From: Eudorina sp. 2006-703-Eu-15
Taxonomy: Eukaryota; Chlorophyta; Chlorophyceae; Chlamydomonadales; Volvocaceae
Direction: 5' to 3'
Assembly: GCA_003117195.1 (NCBI GenBank)
Contig: BDSI01000073.1
Location: forward strand, 1-64,000
DNA length: 64,000 nucleotides
Each line of letters starts with the position of its first letter. The first letter of the stretch is position 1. Below the pieces are notes generated by a model. That model made no database searches and was not told the origin of the DNA. It saw nothing but the letters and a program-made list of their open reading frames with translations. Below, piece after piece: positions 31,682-42,297 of this stretch. A program made the translations under genes and the position numbers.

Positions 31682-34245
31682 ATGGTGAATATGTATTTGT
31701 GGGGTGATGGCACGTGCGGGATCGCGCCGTTCCCGGCATTTGAAAGCTGCTCAATTGTTAGGGCCCCATAGCACCGGAGGTAAGCAGCAGCCGGCGTAAA
31801 GCTGGACAATGAAGTGCGGTTACGGGGGTTTCCGATGGGGATTGAAAAGAAACAGCCCCGTTTCTGGTGGGAGGATGGGAGGAGTCCAATTGTCGGCCCT
31901 AGAGATTTGTTTGTTTGTTTGTTTGTCGAGAGTGCGCGAGAGCTCATTCCCACTGGCGTACCCCCAAAGTCGGAACGCGAACCCCTGAAATGAATTGCGC
32001 TAGGCGCGAGGCGCTGGGCTTGCTAGGGTGCACGTATGCTTCAGCCGCCATGAGATCGATCGTCCACCCGCCCGGCCTGGGCATGCTATTGTTCACCGTA
32101 GCCCACTCGGTGGCCCCGTCCGGCGGTCTGGCGGTCTGGCGGCCCCTAGCTTCCGCGGCCAAGCGCAGTACTCTGTACGCTTGGCTTCTTGCGCGGCTAG
32201 GCAACGGCCCGCAGGCATTGGACGGTCGTTTCCGCTGTTGTATTGTCGTCGGTGGGTTTCCCTGTTGTTGGCTTTGGTCTTCCTTGGTAATTCTCTTCCC
32301 TGATAATCCTGCGACATCGTATGATTGTTTCGTGGCCTCGTAAGACGGGAACACGTGATGTTTGCTTCCTGGGGAGGCCAACGTGCCCCGGCTTCACGTT
32401 GCGCGGCTGCCGTGCATGCCGGTGGTGACCCCCCCGGAGCTTGCGCGCTCGGGTGTGTTAGTTGGGGAGGGGTCTCTGGCCTTGCCTTGGTTACTGCAGG
32501 CCCCATCAGATCCGGTTGGGTTAAGAGTCAAACGCGTTAGGGTTCGCACTTGTGGGGGAGGTGTCTGTTGATGCCTTTTGCGATTGGCGGACGTGTTTTG
32601 GAGTCATTTCTGTTGAGCGTGTGGCGTGAGGGTTCCAAAACGCGGTGAGCGACGTTGCTCAAATTTAAGGTGTAGGGCCGACCATTGTACGACACCTACT
32701 ACACGTAAGGGTTGCAAAACGCGGTGATCCAAATCGCGTCGCCACGATGCGCCGCGATGAGTGTGCCTGCGGATGGGCGCGTACGACGCTGGGTACGACC
32801 TTGGTGTACGACCGATGCGTCATTATTACGGATTGCAGTACTGCTACTGGCGTGAGTCTGCGAAAGCTGCTCCAGAACCAAAACCTGATGGTGCGATTCC
32901 GAGAACTGATTGCTGGAAGAGCGTACACGGATCACTCGAGTCGTCTCGTGGGTGTGCGTCTTTGTGGACTTGGACGACGGCTGCTTGTTCGTTCGTTCAC
33001 CTGCATGAAGGAGGCAGCTTTGCGTGAAACGACAACATGATGATATGATGATTACATTGCCTGTGTCGATACATGTGATGATCGTGTACCGTATGAACGG
33101 GATGCTTATAAGTTGGCAGCGGATCCTGCAGCGTTGGAGGGTTTGCTTGGGAGCGTGGTGGGTTTGTCATAATGATTTAAGTAAAAAAACCTGCCTCGGC
33201 GGATCGGGGGTGTCGCAGGTGTGGGCTCCAACGGTGTGGGGTAAGAAGGTGCGGCAACGTACGACTTTTGGCCAGGTTCTGGCGGGCCAGCGGCCCAACC
33301 GGGGCACGGCTGTGTGACGGTACGGCACGGCACTGTGACGGACTGTTGGTACGACACCCACTGGGAGCAAGAGTCTTGCTTACACGCACTCGGACAGGGG
33401 TGGACCACCCTAGGTCCCCCTGGATCGCCGTCATTGTCGTCTCTCCGTTGCAGCAGGTGACCTCTCAACCGTGCCGCAGCCGTTTAGCTAGCGAGGTGGC
33501 TGATTGTGGGCGAGCTGCATTTATTGTTTTTTATGCTCCCGTCTAGGGCATGATACATGTTCAGAAAGTGGACCCATCAGGGTATTAGGTACGGATGGTG
33601 TTGGATGGGTGTTCGACGGATGGATGAGTCGACGGATGGATGAGTGGATGGATGGGCGAGTGGACGGATGGATGAGTGTTGGCTGGCGTAATAAATGGAG
33701 TGTGCGCGATTCGCCGTGCGCATCTTGTGCGTGCACTGCAGCTCGGCAGCGACAGGGGGGTGATTCCGGGTTGCGGTAGGTGCCTGCGGCATAGGCCCCC
33801 CATGGGCCCTATGCTGGCGATTCCTGCCGTTCCTGGTTCGTCGGTTCGTGGGGGGTAGCCCTGCCCGCTCTCAGTGGCGCCCCTGCGGGGTGCCTCCCGC
33901 TGGGATTGGTGGGTGCGGTGGTGCACTGGTTTGTGGATGGTGTGGTGCTGGCTATCAATCCCGGTCCATCTCCGTCTTTCCCGCAGCGGTGGAGCCCCGG
34001 GCGGGCGGGCGACCGAAAAGCTGGGGCTGCGGTGCAGTACGACATTACCACCATCAGTACTCCTTCCTCGTTGGCATATTTCCCGCAGCCTTCTATGTTT
34101 GTTTTGATGCTTGCGGTTCTGGTCCATCATCGTCTTCGTTTATTTCCCGCGGCGTTCTACGGCATGTTTGTGGCGTGAACTTGTGGTGCGGGGCAGCTAG
34201 TCGCTGCTCTGCCGGCGGAGCGCCGCTGCGGGTTACGGTATCCCC

Positions 34246-34328
34246 GGAATCTCTGGAATATCTGGAATCTCTGGAATATCTGGAATCTGGAATACGGTAT
34301 CTGGAATACGGTATCTGGAATCTCTGGA
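34246..34328 (+). repeat. Imperfect TCTGGAATA array
   Basis: Eight or so units of 9-12 bases (TCTGGAATA, TCTGGAATC, ATACGGTATCTGG) in intergenic DNA. Confidence 0.88.
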
Positions 34329-34805
34329 AGCCACCGACGATGCTCTCGTTGGCTCCACTGTAACATGCAAGCATTCATCCATGTCGTACGATTGAGTTCG
34401 GCGCGGCGCCGCGCCTGGCCGCGAACCATAGCGCAGAGGCGCGGGCGTCGCTTCGAAAGTCTGCCCGTCTATCCGCCCTTCCGCCGCCGCGCCGCGCCGC
34501 ATACCAATGGTGATTCACCATCCAGCAGCAGCAAGCACCGCACGGCGCACGCAAACACCCGCCCGCTGGCTGTTCATCTTGGAAACCCAGTCTGGCCCGC
34601 CGAGAAACCCCGGGAGACACGCACCAACCACCGCAACAGCACACCGTCAGTCGGCAGAACCACTTGCTGCCCCGCACCCGCACGCAGGAAGCGCGCAATC
34701 GCGGAGCCCGCCGTGACAGCCACCTCAGAATCGGACGACGCGGCGCCTGAAGCAAGCCCCTCCCACACTCGACGCCCGCGACTGAATAAATCATTGTCAC
34801 AGCAA

Positions 34806-34846
34806 ACCCGCGGGGTCCGCTGTAACATCCTTAATAATAAAAACTC
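34806..34846 (-). repeat. GGACCCCGCGG-family repeat, copy B
   Basis: Reverse complement of copy A with one or two changes. Its outer AT-rich end directly abuts the stop codon of the minus-strand ankyrin gene. Confidence 0.85.
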
Positions 34847-36193
34847 TCATCCGTGCACATACGCCACCTCCGCTAGAGAGCAATCGGCATCCGGGCCACC
34901 AAAGCCCGCGGCGCCCTTCAGCCAGTCCAGTTTGGCCTGACTGTCGGCCATGGAGCTCAGGGCCGCCTGCCGTATAACCGCCTGTCGTAACTGCACGTCC
35001 ATGAGACCGACAGCGGCAGGCCAGGTGTCGTACAGGCGTTGCAGTGTGGGCAGGTCGCAGCCCCGCGCGGCACCAGCCAGCAGAGCCGGGACGTCCACCG
35101 GGACAGCGCCGCCGCCGCTGCCGCTGCCGCCGTACAGTGGTTGCGACCGTTGTTGTTGCTGCTGCTGCTGCAGCGGTGGCGGCAGGGGCAGCGTCGCCGC
35201 TGCGGCCAGGAGCCAGTCCATCAGCCCAACGTCGCCTCGGGCCGCCGCGGCGGCTGGCGCCTTGTCATTCCAGGCGCAGCCCCTGGCCAGCAGCACCTCG
35301 CACACGCCCCGATGACCGCCCTTCACAGCCGCCAGCAGCACCTCTGGGCCGCCGCCGCAGCCCTCCTCCAGCAGCCACTCGCACACCGCCAGGTGACCGC
35401 TGTCCGCAGCGGCGCGCAGCGCCGGCTCGGTGACAGGGCAGCCCCGCCTGTGCAGGGCCTGGCACAGGGCCAGGCGGCCCGCGGCGGCGGCCAGGACGAG
35501 AAGCTCCGCTGACGGGTGGAAGAGCGCGCTGTGCGCCAGCAGGACGTCTGTGTTCGCGAGGTCGCCGCTGCGGACCGTCAGCTGCAGCAGCCGGCGCCGC
35601 TGCCACCAGCGCAGGTCCGCAACGACCCGCGGGTCAGACCAGTGCCGCGCGAACGCGTGACGCGGCACCGGCTGCCAGAGCCGTACCGTGGCGTGGTTTT
35701 TGTTGGGGTTTCGGAGCAGCGCGGCCGTGACCTTGTCCACGAGGCGCAGGTTGCAGGCGACGTCATTTGGCGGCACGAAGTCCGCGATGTGCTCCACGAT
35801 CCGCTTGATATGCAAGACCGACGGTGCGCTCCGCGCATCATCATCTGAGTAGCTCCGGCGGATCGTAGGCCTGCCGCCACCGTCGTTGTGTACCTGTCCC
35901 AGCGCCGTCGCACCTCCTGCGGATGGGACTCCAGGGGGGGGTCCCCTGGCGCGCGCGGACGGCGGCGCAGCCCCGCTTCCCCCATGCAGCGGGTCTGCAG
36001 CTGCCGCAACCCCAGAGGGTGGGACCCCAGCGGCGGCGGCGGCAGCGGCTGCCGGTCGGTCGCCGCGGTCCGTCAGGGAGGTTCGGAGGAACTGCACCCA
36101 GGTCCTCCTCCGCCCCGAGGATGACGCCGCAGGGCTGCTTGCATGGACGGTGGGGACCTCCCCGATGACGTGGGCGATGGTGGGTCCAGACAT
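34847..36193 (-). CDS. Ankyrin-repeat protein, probably 3'-truncated
   Basis: Uninterrupted frame from ATG at 36193 to TGA at 34847 (448 aa); the frame is open 126 bases further upstream but without an earlier ATG. After an Ala/Pro/Arg-rich N terminus comes the family's F-box-like module (VEHIADFVPPNDVACNLRL, then ATVRLWQPVPRHAFARHW). Ankyrin units follow: LCQALHRRGCPVTEPALRAA, HLAVCEWLLEEGCGGG, HRGVCEVLLARGCAWN, VGLMDWLLAAA, with a Gln/Pro-rich insertion near 35160. The end (QAKLDWLKGAAGF) aligns with the middle of the other ankyrin protein (QAKVAWLKAQGC), after which that protein runs on for more than 300 residues. Here the frame stops immediately beside a dispersed repeat. Either the gene is truncated or a donor near the end (GAG/GTGGCG) leads to unseen exons. 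Confidence 0.72.
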   Translation of the reverse strand: MSGPTIAHVIGEVPTVHASSPAASSSGRRRTWVQFLRTSLTDRGDRPAAAAAAAAGVPPSGVAAAADPLHGGSGAAPPSARARGPPPGVPSAGGATALGQVHNDGGGRPTIRRSYSDDDARSAPSVLHIKRIVEHIADFVPPNDVACNLRLVDKVTAALLRNPNKNHATVRLWQPVPRHAFARHWSDPRVVADLRWWQRRRLLQLTVRSGDLANTDVLLAHSALFHPSAELLVLAAAAGRLALCQALHRRGCPVTEPALRAAADSGHLAVCEWLLEEGCGGGPEVLLAAVKGGHRGVCEVLLARGCAWNDKAPAAAAARGDVGLMDWLLAAAATLPLPPPLQQQQQQQRSQPLYGGSGSGGGAVPVDVPALLAGAARGCDLPTLQRLYDTWPAAVGLMDVQLRQAVIRQAALSSMADSQAKLDWLKGAAGFGGPDADCSLAEVAYVHG

Positions 36194-36319
36194 GATACGG
36201 TGTATGACGAGGTGCGGGCCAGCGAGGGCGGGGCCGCTGGTGCGATACGGTGGGATAAGCCCAGATACGGTAGATCCCAAGCTAGCTGGCGGCCCAGTGC
36301 TCCTCAAGTCCCTCGCCAC

Positions 36320-36360
36320 GTCTACGTTCTTTCCTCAATGGATGGACAGGACGGTTGCTA

Positions 36361-36393
<33 letters not shown>

Positions 36394-39300
36394 CTGTCGC
36401 TGCTGTTGCTACTGCTGCTGCTGGTCGTCTGTGGGGAGTCGGGCGCCAGGCCGTGCCAATCGGAATCCTTGCACGTTGCGCGGGCTAATACGTTGATCGG
36501 TTGAGGCTATAATATGCGTAAGCAGGTTGGCCGAGGTAAGGGGACGATCCGCGGGGTCCGCTGTGACATCATTGATGATAACTTAATAAGGCGACGTACG
36601 GGCGACGGAGAACGAACGGAGGACGAAGAATTTGAATGCTGAGTTTGAGGCGCGAGGAGCCGCGAAGCGCTGGCAGACGGAAGGGGACGGGAAGGGCTAG
36701 GGTGGGTGATAAATAATAGGCTCTCGAAGTTCTGGAAACTGGGATGCTCGAAGTCAGTACGCGGTCGAGCACAGCTGTAGGTGTATGGCTTGTCAGCTTG
36801 GTTGGTGCTCAAAGGTATGTCCGGCGATACTCCTGCGAAGAAAATTTGGCCAAGTTGTATTGATCGGCAGTGGTTTTGGACAGGGGTGGGTCGCGCAGTA
36901 CGATGAGATCCCGAGTTTCAGGGTTTCCGGTTTTCACATCTCCTTGTTGGGTCGGTCTCCTGCCTCGTCCCCAGTTCGGGATTTCTTGTTCTGCAATTAT
37001 TTTTCCTCGTGTGATATGGACTGGTTGGGATTTGGCCGGGTTCGCTTATCGATCAGCCAGGACAAAAAGCGGGCAAAACGTCAGCCAGAGCCAGCAGTCA
37101 AAGGCCTTGCTTGAAACATCTGATTGATAACTTTGTAATTTATAAAGTCATATATTAAAATAAACTATAAACCATCCGTATCCGCACCGGATGTCGACCC
37201 CAAAACTTGCGAGGCGTACGCTGGACCGCGCAGCGTTCGGGACACATTGAAAATCGTCTCTTTTCGTACGTCAAGTGGCGGTTGTTACATACGCTGGGTG
37301 GAGCGGATGGAACCCACGTGGGCGTCAGCCACTGAGCGAAGACCCAAGGCGGGTCGCGGCGGTTGAGGCGGTCCGCGTCCCTGAGCAGCCGACCTGCGGA
37401 ACCCGAAGGCACCCACCCGCTGCCTGCCTGCCTGCCTGCCTGCCTGCTTGCCGGCGGCGCGAGGGCCAAACGCAGCAAACCTGCTGTCGGGTTCGAGCTC
37501 GGCTGAGATTCCTGGCTCTTCTTCTTCTTCTTTGCGTTCTGAGCCAGCCGCCCAGGCGAGCGCACGCACCAGCAGTCCGGCCATTCATTCCGTCCTGCGC
37601 CGTCCGTGCCGCTGCGGACAAGTAAGACCATGACGGGCGCGCGGCCGTCCATCGACGGCATGCACGCCGCGTGTGGGCGAGCTGCGTGTCCGCGTCATAC
37701 ATACATGCCCTTTCAGGCAGGCCCTGGCAGGCAGGCACTCAACGCACCCCTCCAGCAGTCCAGGTAGACCGAGCGAGCGGGCCGGCCAGCCGGAAGCCCC
37801 TTCTTTCGCTGACTTTGCGCAACCCTCATCAGCCAGCATGTGCTTCCGCTCGCAGCTCGTTGCGGACGGCTGCAGCAGGCTTCCAGGCCACGCACGGGAC
37901 GATACGATCATACGAACGGAGAGGACGACGGAGGCCTGCGGAACCCGGATACCCCGCTCTGACTCTTCCACCCTCGCTCAGGACTGCTGTGTCGTGCCAA
38001 CTTGATTGACCGCCGCGTGCAAACTGCAAAGCCCCATCATCACACATAATGCATGGCGTCGCACATCGATATCATCAAATATTAAAATTACCGGTATGAC
38101 ATGCGCATGTGACGAGATGCCCCGCCGCTGCAGCAAATAGACCCCACACGTAAAGGGATCTGCATTGCACGTCCCCACCAGCCGCTACCTGTCTGCGTGG
38201 GGCGCCCCGCTTGCCGCGCTCCGCTGCTGTATGTGCACGCGAGATAGAGTGCATCGCGCAGCCCGCACACCCACCAGGTATCGGTCTGTTTATGCGGAAT
38301 GCCTGTACAGCATCACTATGCCTGTACGGCATAAGTATGGCCACGTTGATGAGTTATGGTCGCCCATATGATTTTTGCCTCCTGGTCGTCGTAGTTCAAA
38401 TAGTGCACTCGAGATCCGGTATGTACCTAACAGCAAAAACCATGTCGAAGGCATATGCGGTTGCAGTCCGAGTGTTGCAGTCCGAGTGTCCGACGCTGTC
38501 GACTGCATGGGGCATGGCGCATCCGTCTCCGAGGTCCGTGCGCCCGAAGGGTGGGCACGGGCCTACACGCAGCCACGGGAGGCCTCGCTCTGGAGGGAGG
38601 GGCCAAGCGTCCCGGGACAGTTCGCGCCGCCGTACGACTTGCACATGATCTATCAGTTATAGCTCTGTCTGTTTGCAGTGATTGTGTTGTTTGCCTCGCG
38701 CCACCTTGTGATGCCATTGACAGCCCGAGACTTGGATTCGTGTACCGTGGTAAAAGCGGGCATAGCTGCACATGTCACGCCTCAACAAATGATTCTATCC
38801 TCACAAAACTGCAAGAGGCAGTTGATCACGGCCCGAGAGTTCCTTCTGCGCATGGCTTGAGAGGTGCGCAACTGCGCATGCTTTCCTGTACGGTCATGCT
38901 AACGGTAACAACTCGTCGTTCGTTGAGGTTCGTTGGCGCAGTGTCCTCATGGCGTCATGGGAAAGAAGGAAGCATAGTGATACTTAACAGGGAGCAGGGA
39001 TGAAGTTCCACCAGGCCACATCCTAGCACGCGGACTCGCTGGCCGCGGTTCGCTTCCAGGCAGATAACTGCCGCGAACGCGGCAACAGTAATCTGTTCGC
39101 TTCCAAGCATTTGGAATTTGAAACACCTGGTCCTGCATTCCTATAATTGTGTTCTTTAGCTGACGGTTTCGTTCGGTCTGCCCTGCACGGCATCGTCTTT
39201 GCAACGCTAGTACGCTACTGCCAGGCTGTGTATCTTGCCCACATCTACACTGTAACTGTGTTATAACAAAGCTGCTACCACATGAAGAAGCTATTGCTCC

Positions 39301-39396
39301 TTGTGACTACGTATACCTAGGCAGCGTATCTTGCCGACCGATGGCCTGTAAGCTCGTCGACACATAAATTGCAATTGGACACAAGAGGACCTCAAT
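36320..39396. other. Divergent intergenic region, ankyrin gene / transporter
   Basis: About 3 kb without a supported gene. It holds an interrupted CTG array at 36357-36424 just upstream of the ankyrin gene, repeat copy C at 36549, a (CCTG)6 array at 37422-37447 and a short TTGCAGTCCGAGTG duplication near 38461. Many frames are open but none has family features. Confidence 0.5.
36549..36590 (-). repeat. GGACCCCGCGG-family repeat, copy C
   Basis: CCGCGGGGTCCGCTGTGACA followed by TCATTGATGATAAC; the most diverged AT-rich end of the four copies. Confidence 0.75.
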
Positions 39397-40771
39397 ATGG
39401 CTGCTATAACGGACCCTAAGGAGGAGAAGTTGGCGATGGACGTGTTCGCCTGGTTCCTCAATGTATCGACGAGTGTACTCATTGTTTTCGTCAACAAGGT
39501 CCTCATGGATCCAAAGATGGGTTATCATTTTGTTTATGGTAAGTCACTTCGCGCTTGGCTGTAAAAAGTAGCCGCAACGGCGAGTGCCCCGTTACAGCTG
39601 ACGGTCGTCATCCTGTTACTCGCAGCGACTACGTTATGTGCATTTCATTTCTTATCGTGTGGGGGTGCCGTGCGACTCATGGAGCTGTTTGGATTCGGCA
39701 AACGCGCCACAATGCCGATGTATGGTAAGGTGGACGACCGTATTGTGTTGCTTGTATCTTCTCTTTGGGTGGCAATAAACGTTCTGCCAAATTATATTGC
39801 AGACTGCGTCATTTTCGCTATCGTCGCAAGCGTGTCGATCGCCAGCTTAAACCTTTCGCTGCTTGTAAATAGCGTTGGGTTCTACCAGGTAAGAATGTCT
39901 ACTGTGAATAAAGTGCATGCAAACTTCAATGCTTATTTTGGCTGAACTGGACTCGCAGATATCGAAACTCCTCATCACCCCCTTCGTGGGTCTCATCGAG
40001 TACATTTTTTACAAGCGGAGATTCACTCCTCCGACGCTTATGGCTATCTTGGTCGTCGTGACGGGCGTTGCGATTGTGTGAGTCCGTGGGGCGGGCGCGT
40101 CATGGTCGTTTCGGACGGGGGGCCCACCGGGAGAATGGGGGTTGCGGGTGCTGCAGTGCAGCACAGGGGAGGCAGGTTGCGCACTCACACCCTGTCTGTC
40201 ACGCACTCCTGCTGTCTGCTAAGGAAACACACACCCCACCTGTTACAGCAGCTGGGTATGTCGGCTACACCACACTTCTTCCCCTCGGGAGGCACTCCCC
40301 CTCCTGTCCACTCCCCCTCCTGTCCATCTCCGTGCCAATCTCAAGCCTGGCTCGCGCAACGCGGGCTAAACGCCCGCTGAACGCGCCCTCATGTCCCCCC
40401 TCGCAGCACCGTGAATGATGTTTCCACAAGCCTGCTCGGGCTGATCATTGCGGCGATCAGCGTCGTGACCAGCGGGATGCAGCAGCTCATGTGTGGAGCC
40501 ATTCAGCGCAAGCTGGGCCTGACCTCCAACCAGCTGCTCTCCAACACCGCGCCGGTGCAGGTACGGGCTCACCGGCTCCAGGGAACGACTCCTGAGGTTG
40601 CCGCTGCAGACAGCGCTGCAGACAGCGCTGCGGAGATGCCCGGAGGGACCCTGACGGACTGGCGGGCGTGCGGCAAGGGGGCTGGGTGGTTCTGCGGTCT
40701 GGCGGGCGGCAGCCCCCTTGGGCTGCCGTGGAAAGGGTCGTGATTGCTCTAAATGCTGTGCGCCCCAGACC

Positions 40772-40822
<51 letters not shown>

Positions 40823-42297
40823 AAGAGCGAGACACGCGCGACACGAAGACACGACGGCGGTGCGCACATGCATCCAGAGCCCTTGCATGGTATCGCCCGC
40901 CCGCCTGGTCCTCCGCCCCCCCCCAAAAGCTCCCCGTCGCAGCTGCTGCGGCTCGCTCCGAAGTGCACTGAATTACACTGCACCCGTCGGTGACCCCCCC
41001 CCCGCGGTCCTTCTCCCTCCCCCGCGGCTCTTCCCCTTCCCCTCGTCGGGGTATCCCCTTCACCTGCCCCTTCCCCTGCCGTGCCCCCCGGCCCCCTCAG
41101 GGCTTCATGCTGCTGGTGGTGGGTCCCTTCGTGGACAAGGCGGTCACCAGCCGCTGGATCCAGGACTTTGACGTCTCGGTGCCCGCGCTCACCTGCCTGT
41201 TCTGGTCGTGCGCCGTCGCGGTCCTGGTCAACATCTCGCAGTTCATGTGCCTGGGTCGCTTCAGCGCCATCACGTTCCAGGTGCGGCGTGGGGGCAGGTG
41301 GCTCGCAAGGTTGGTTTGATTTAGGGTCCGGGTCCCGTGGGAGGACGGGAGGATGGGAGGACGGGAGGATGGGAGGATGGGACTCAGAGGACGGGAGGAT
41401 GGGACTCAGAGAGCACACGTGACCCAGATCGCCTGGGTCGTACACCTGGCGAAGTGGCGATGCTCGCCTGGTTCGCGAAGACCCAGGGTCGGCCAGGGTC
41501 GGCCCACAGGCTCGCACATCTGGCGATGCTAGCGGAGCCGGCCATGTGGGTCGCGATCTCTCCGTTGGCTGAGAGTTGCTCCAGCACCCTTGGTGCTCGT
41601 CCCAATGGCCGCGAGACTGGCGCAACCGGCCAGGCACACGACCTGCAACAACCCAAATCTGCTGGCCGCGTTTCGGGATCGCATCTTCTTTCATGCATCC
41701 CCCTGACCATCACCCCCTGACGTCACTCCCTGATGTCACCCCCTGACGTCACCCCCTGACGTCACTCCCTGACGTCACCCCCTGACGTCACCCCTGGCGT
41801 TCTTACCAGTCTAAATCCAAACCCTCTCACATGGCCCCCGCCGCCTGCGTGCCCTGTCCCTCTCATCTCCGCCCATCTCCGCACGGCGGCAGGTCACGGG
41901 CCACACCAAGACGGTGCTGGTGCTCATCAGCGGCTGGCTGTTCCTGGGGGAGACCATCAGCACCCGGAAGCTACTCGGAATGGTCACTGCCGTGGTGGGC
42001 ATGGTGGCCTACGGGTACTTCAACTCGCTGCCCATCAAGCACTCGAGCAGCTCCGCCGGTGCCGCCGGCGCGGGCAGCGGCGCGGGCGCGGCGGCCGTGG
42101 CCGCCGGCAAGCGGGACGAGGACGCGACGGAGGGGTCGCCGTTGTTAGCAGGCGGCAGCGGCGGCGCCGGGGACGGCGCGGACGGGCCCGGGAGCGGGAT
42201 TTCAGTGCAGATGCTGGTTCCGGAGCGTACGGCGGGCTCCGCAGCGCATCGACACGGAGGCGGCGGCGGCGGCGGTACAGGCATCACGAACGCATAG
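39397..42297 (+). CDS. Nucleotide-sugar transporter, DMT/TPT family
   Basis: Golgi/ER-type antiporter that exchanges a nucleotide sugar for NMP. Exons: 39397-39538, 39626-39724, 39803-39888, 39959-40077, 40407-40560, 41101-41280, 41893-42297 (394 aa; all phases agree). About ten hydrophobic segments are visible. Family signatures: FAWFLNVSTSVLIVFVNKVL (first helix), VSIASLNLSLLVNSVGFYQI, SKLLITPFVGLIEY, VVTGVAIVTVNDV, and near the C terminus GHTKTVLVLISGWLFLGE with GMVAYGYFNS. These match the plant KT-type transporters (UDP-xylose/UDP-galactose relatives); the exact substrate cannot be read from sequence. The C-terminal tail after residue ~310 is unusually long and Gly/Ala-rich. Intron 5 holds a (GT)24 array and intron 6 an array of TGACGTCA boxes. 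Confidence 0.93.
40774..40821 (+). repeat. (GT)24 microsatellite
   Basis: Perfect array in intron 5 of the transporter. Confidence 0.97.
41704..41797 (+). repeat. Tandem CCCTGACGTCAC repeat
   Basis: Seven imperfect 13-14-bp units in transporter intron 6. Most contain the palindrome TGACGTCA, the CRE/bZIP consensus. Confidence 0.9.

Larger units (their letters stand above)
31113..34846. other. Repeat-rich gene-poor block between the ankyrin genes
   Basis: No recognisable gene. Contents: short CAG/CAA runs (31287-31350), GGACCCCGCGG-family copies at both ends (31643 and 34806, opposite orientation), GGAT-like tracts at 33600-33680, and an imperfect TCTGGAATA array at 34246-34328. The inverted end copies could be termini of a 3.2-kb element, but I see no target-site duplication or transposase. 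Confidence 0.5.

Noticed and set aside
31643..34846. A complete 3.2-kb DNA transposon between two inverted GGACCCCGCGG repeats
   Set aside because: No transposase-like frame lies inside and no target-site duplication is visible, so only the repeats themselves are annotated.
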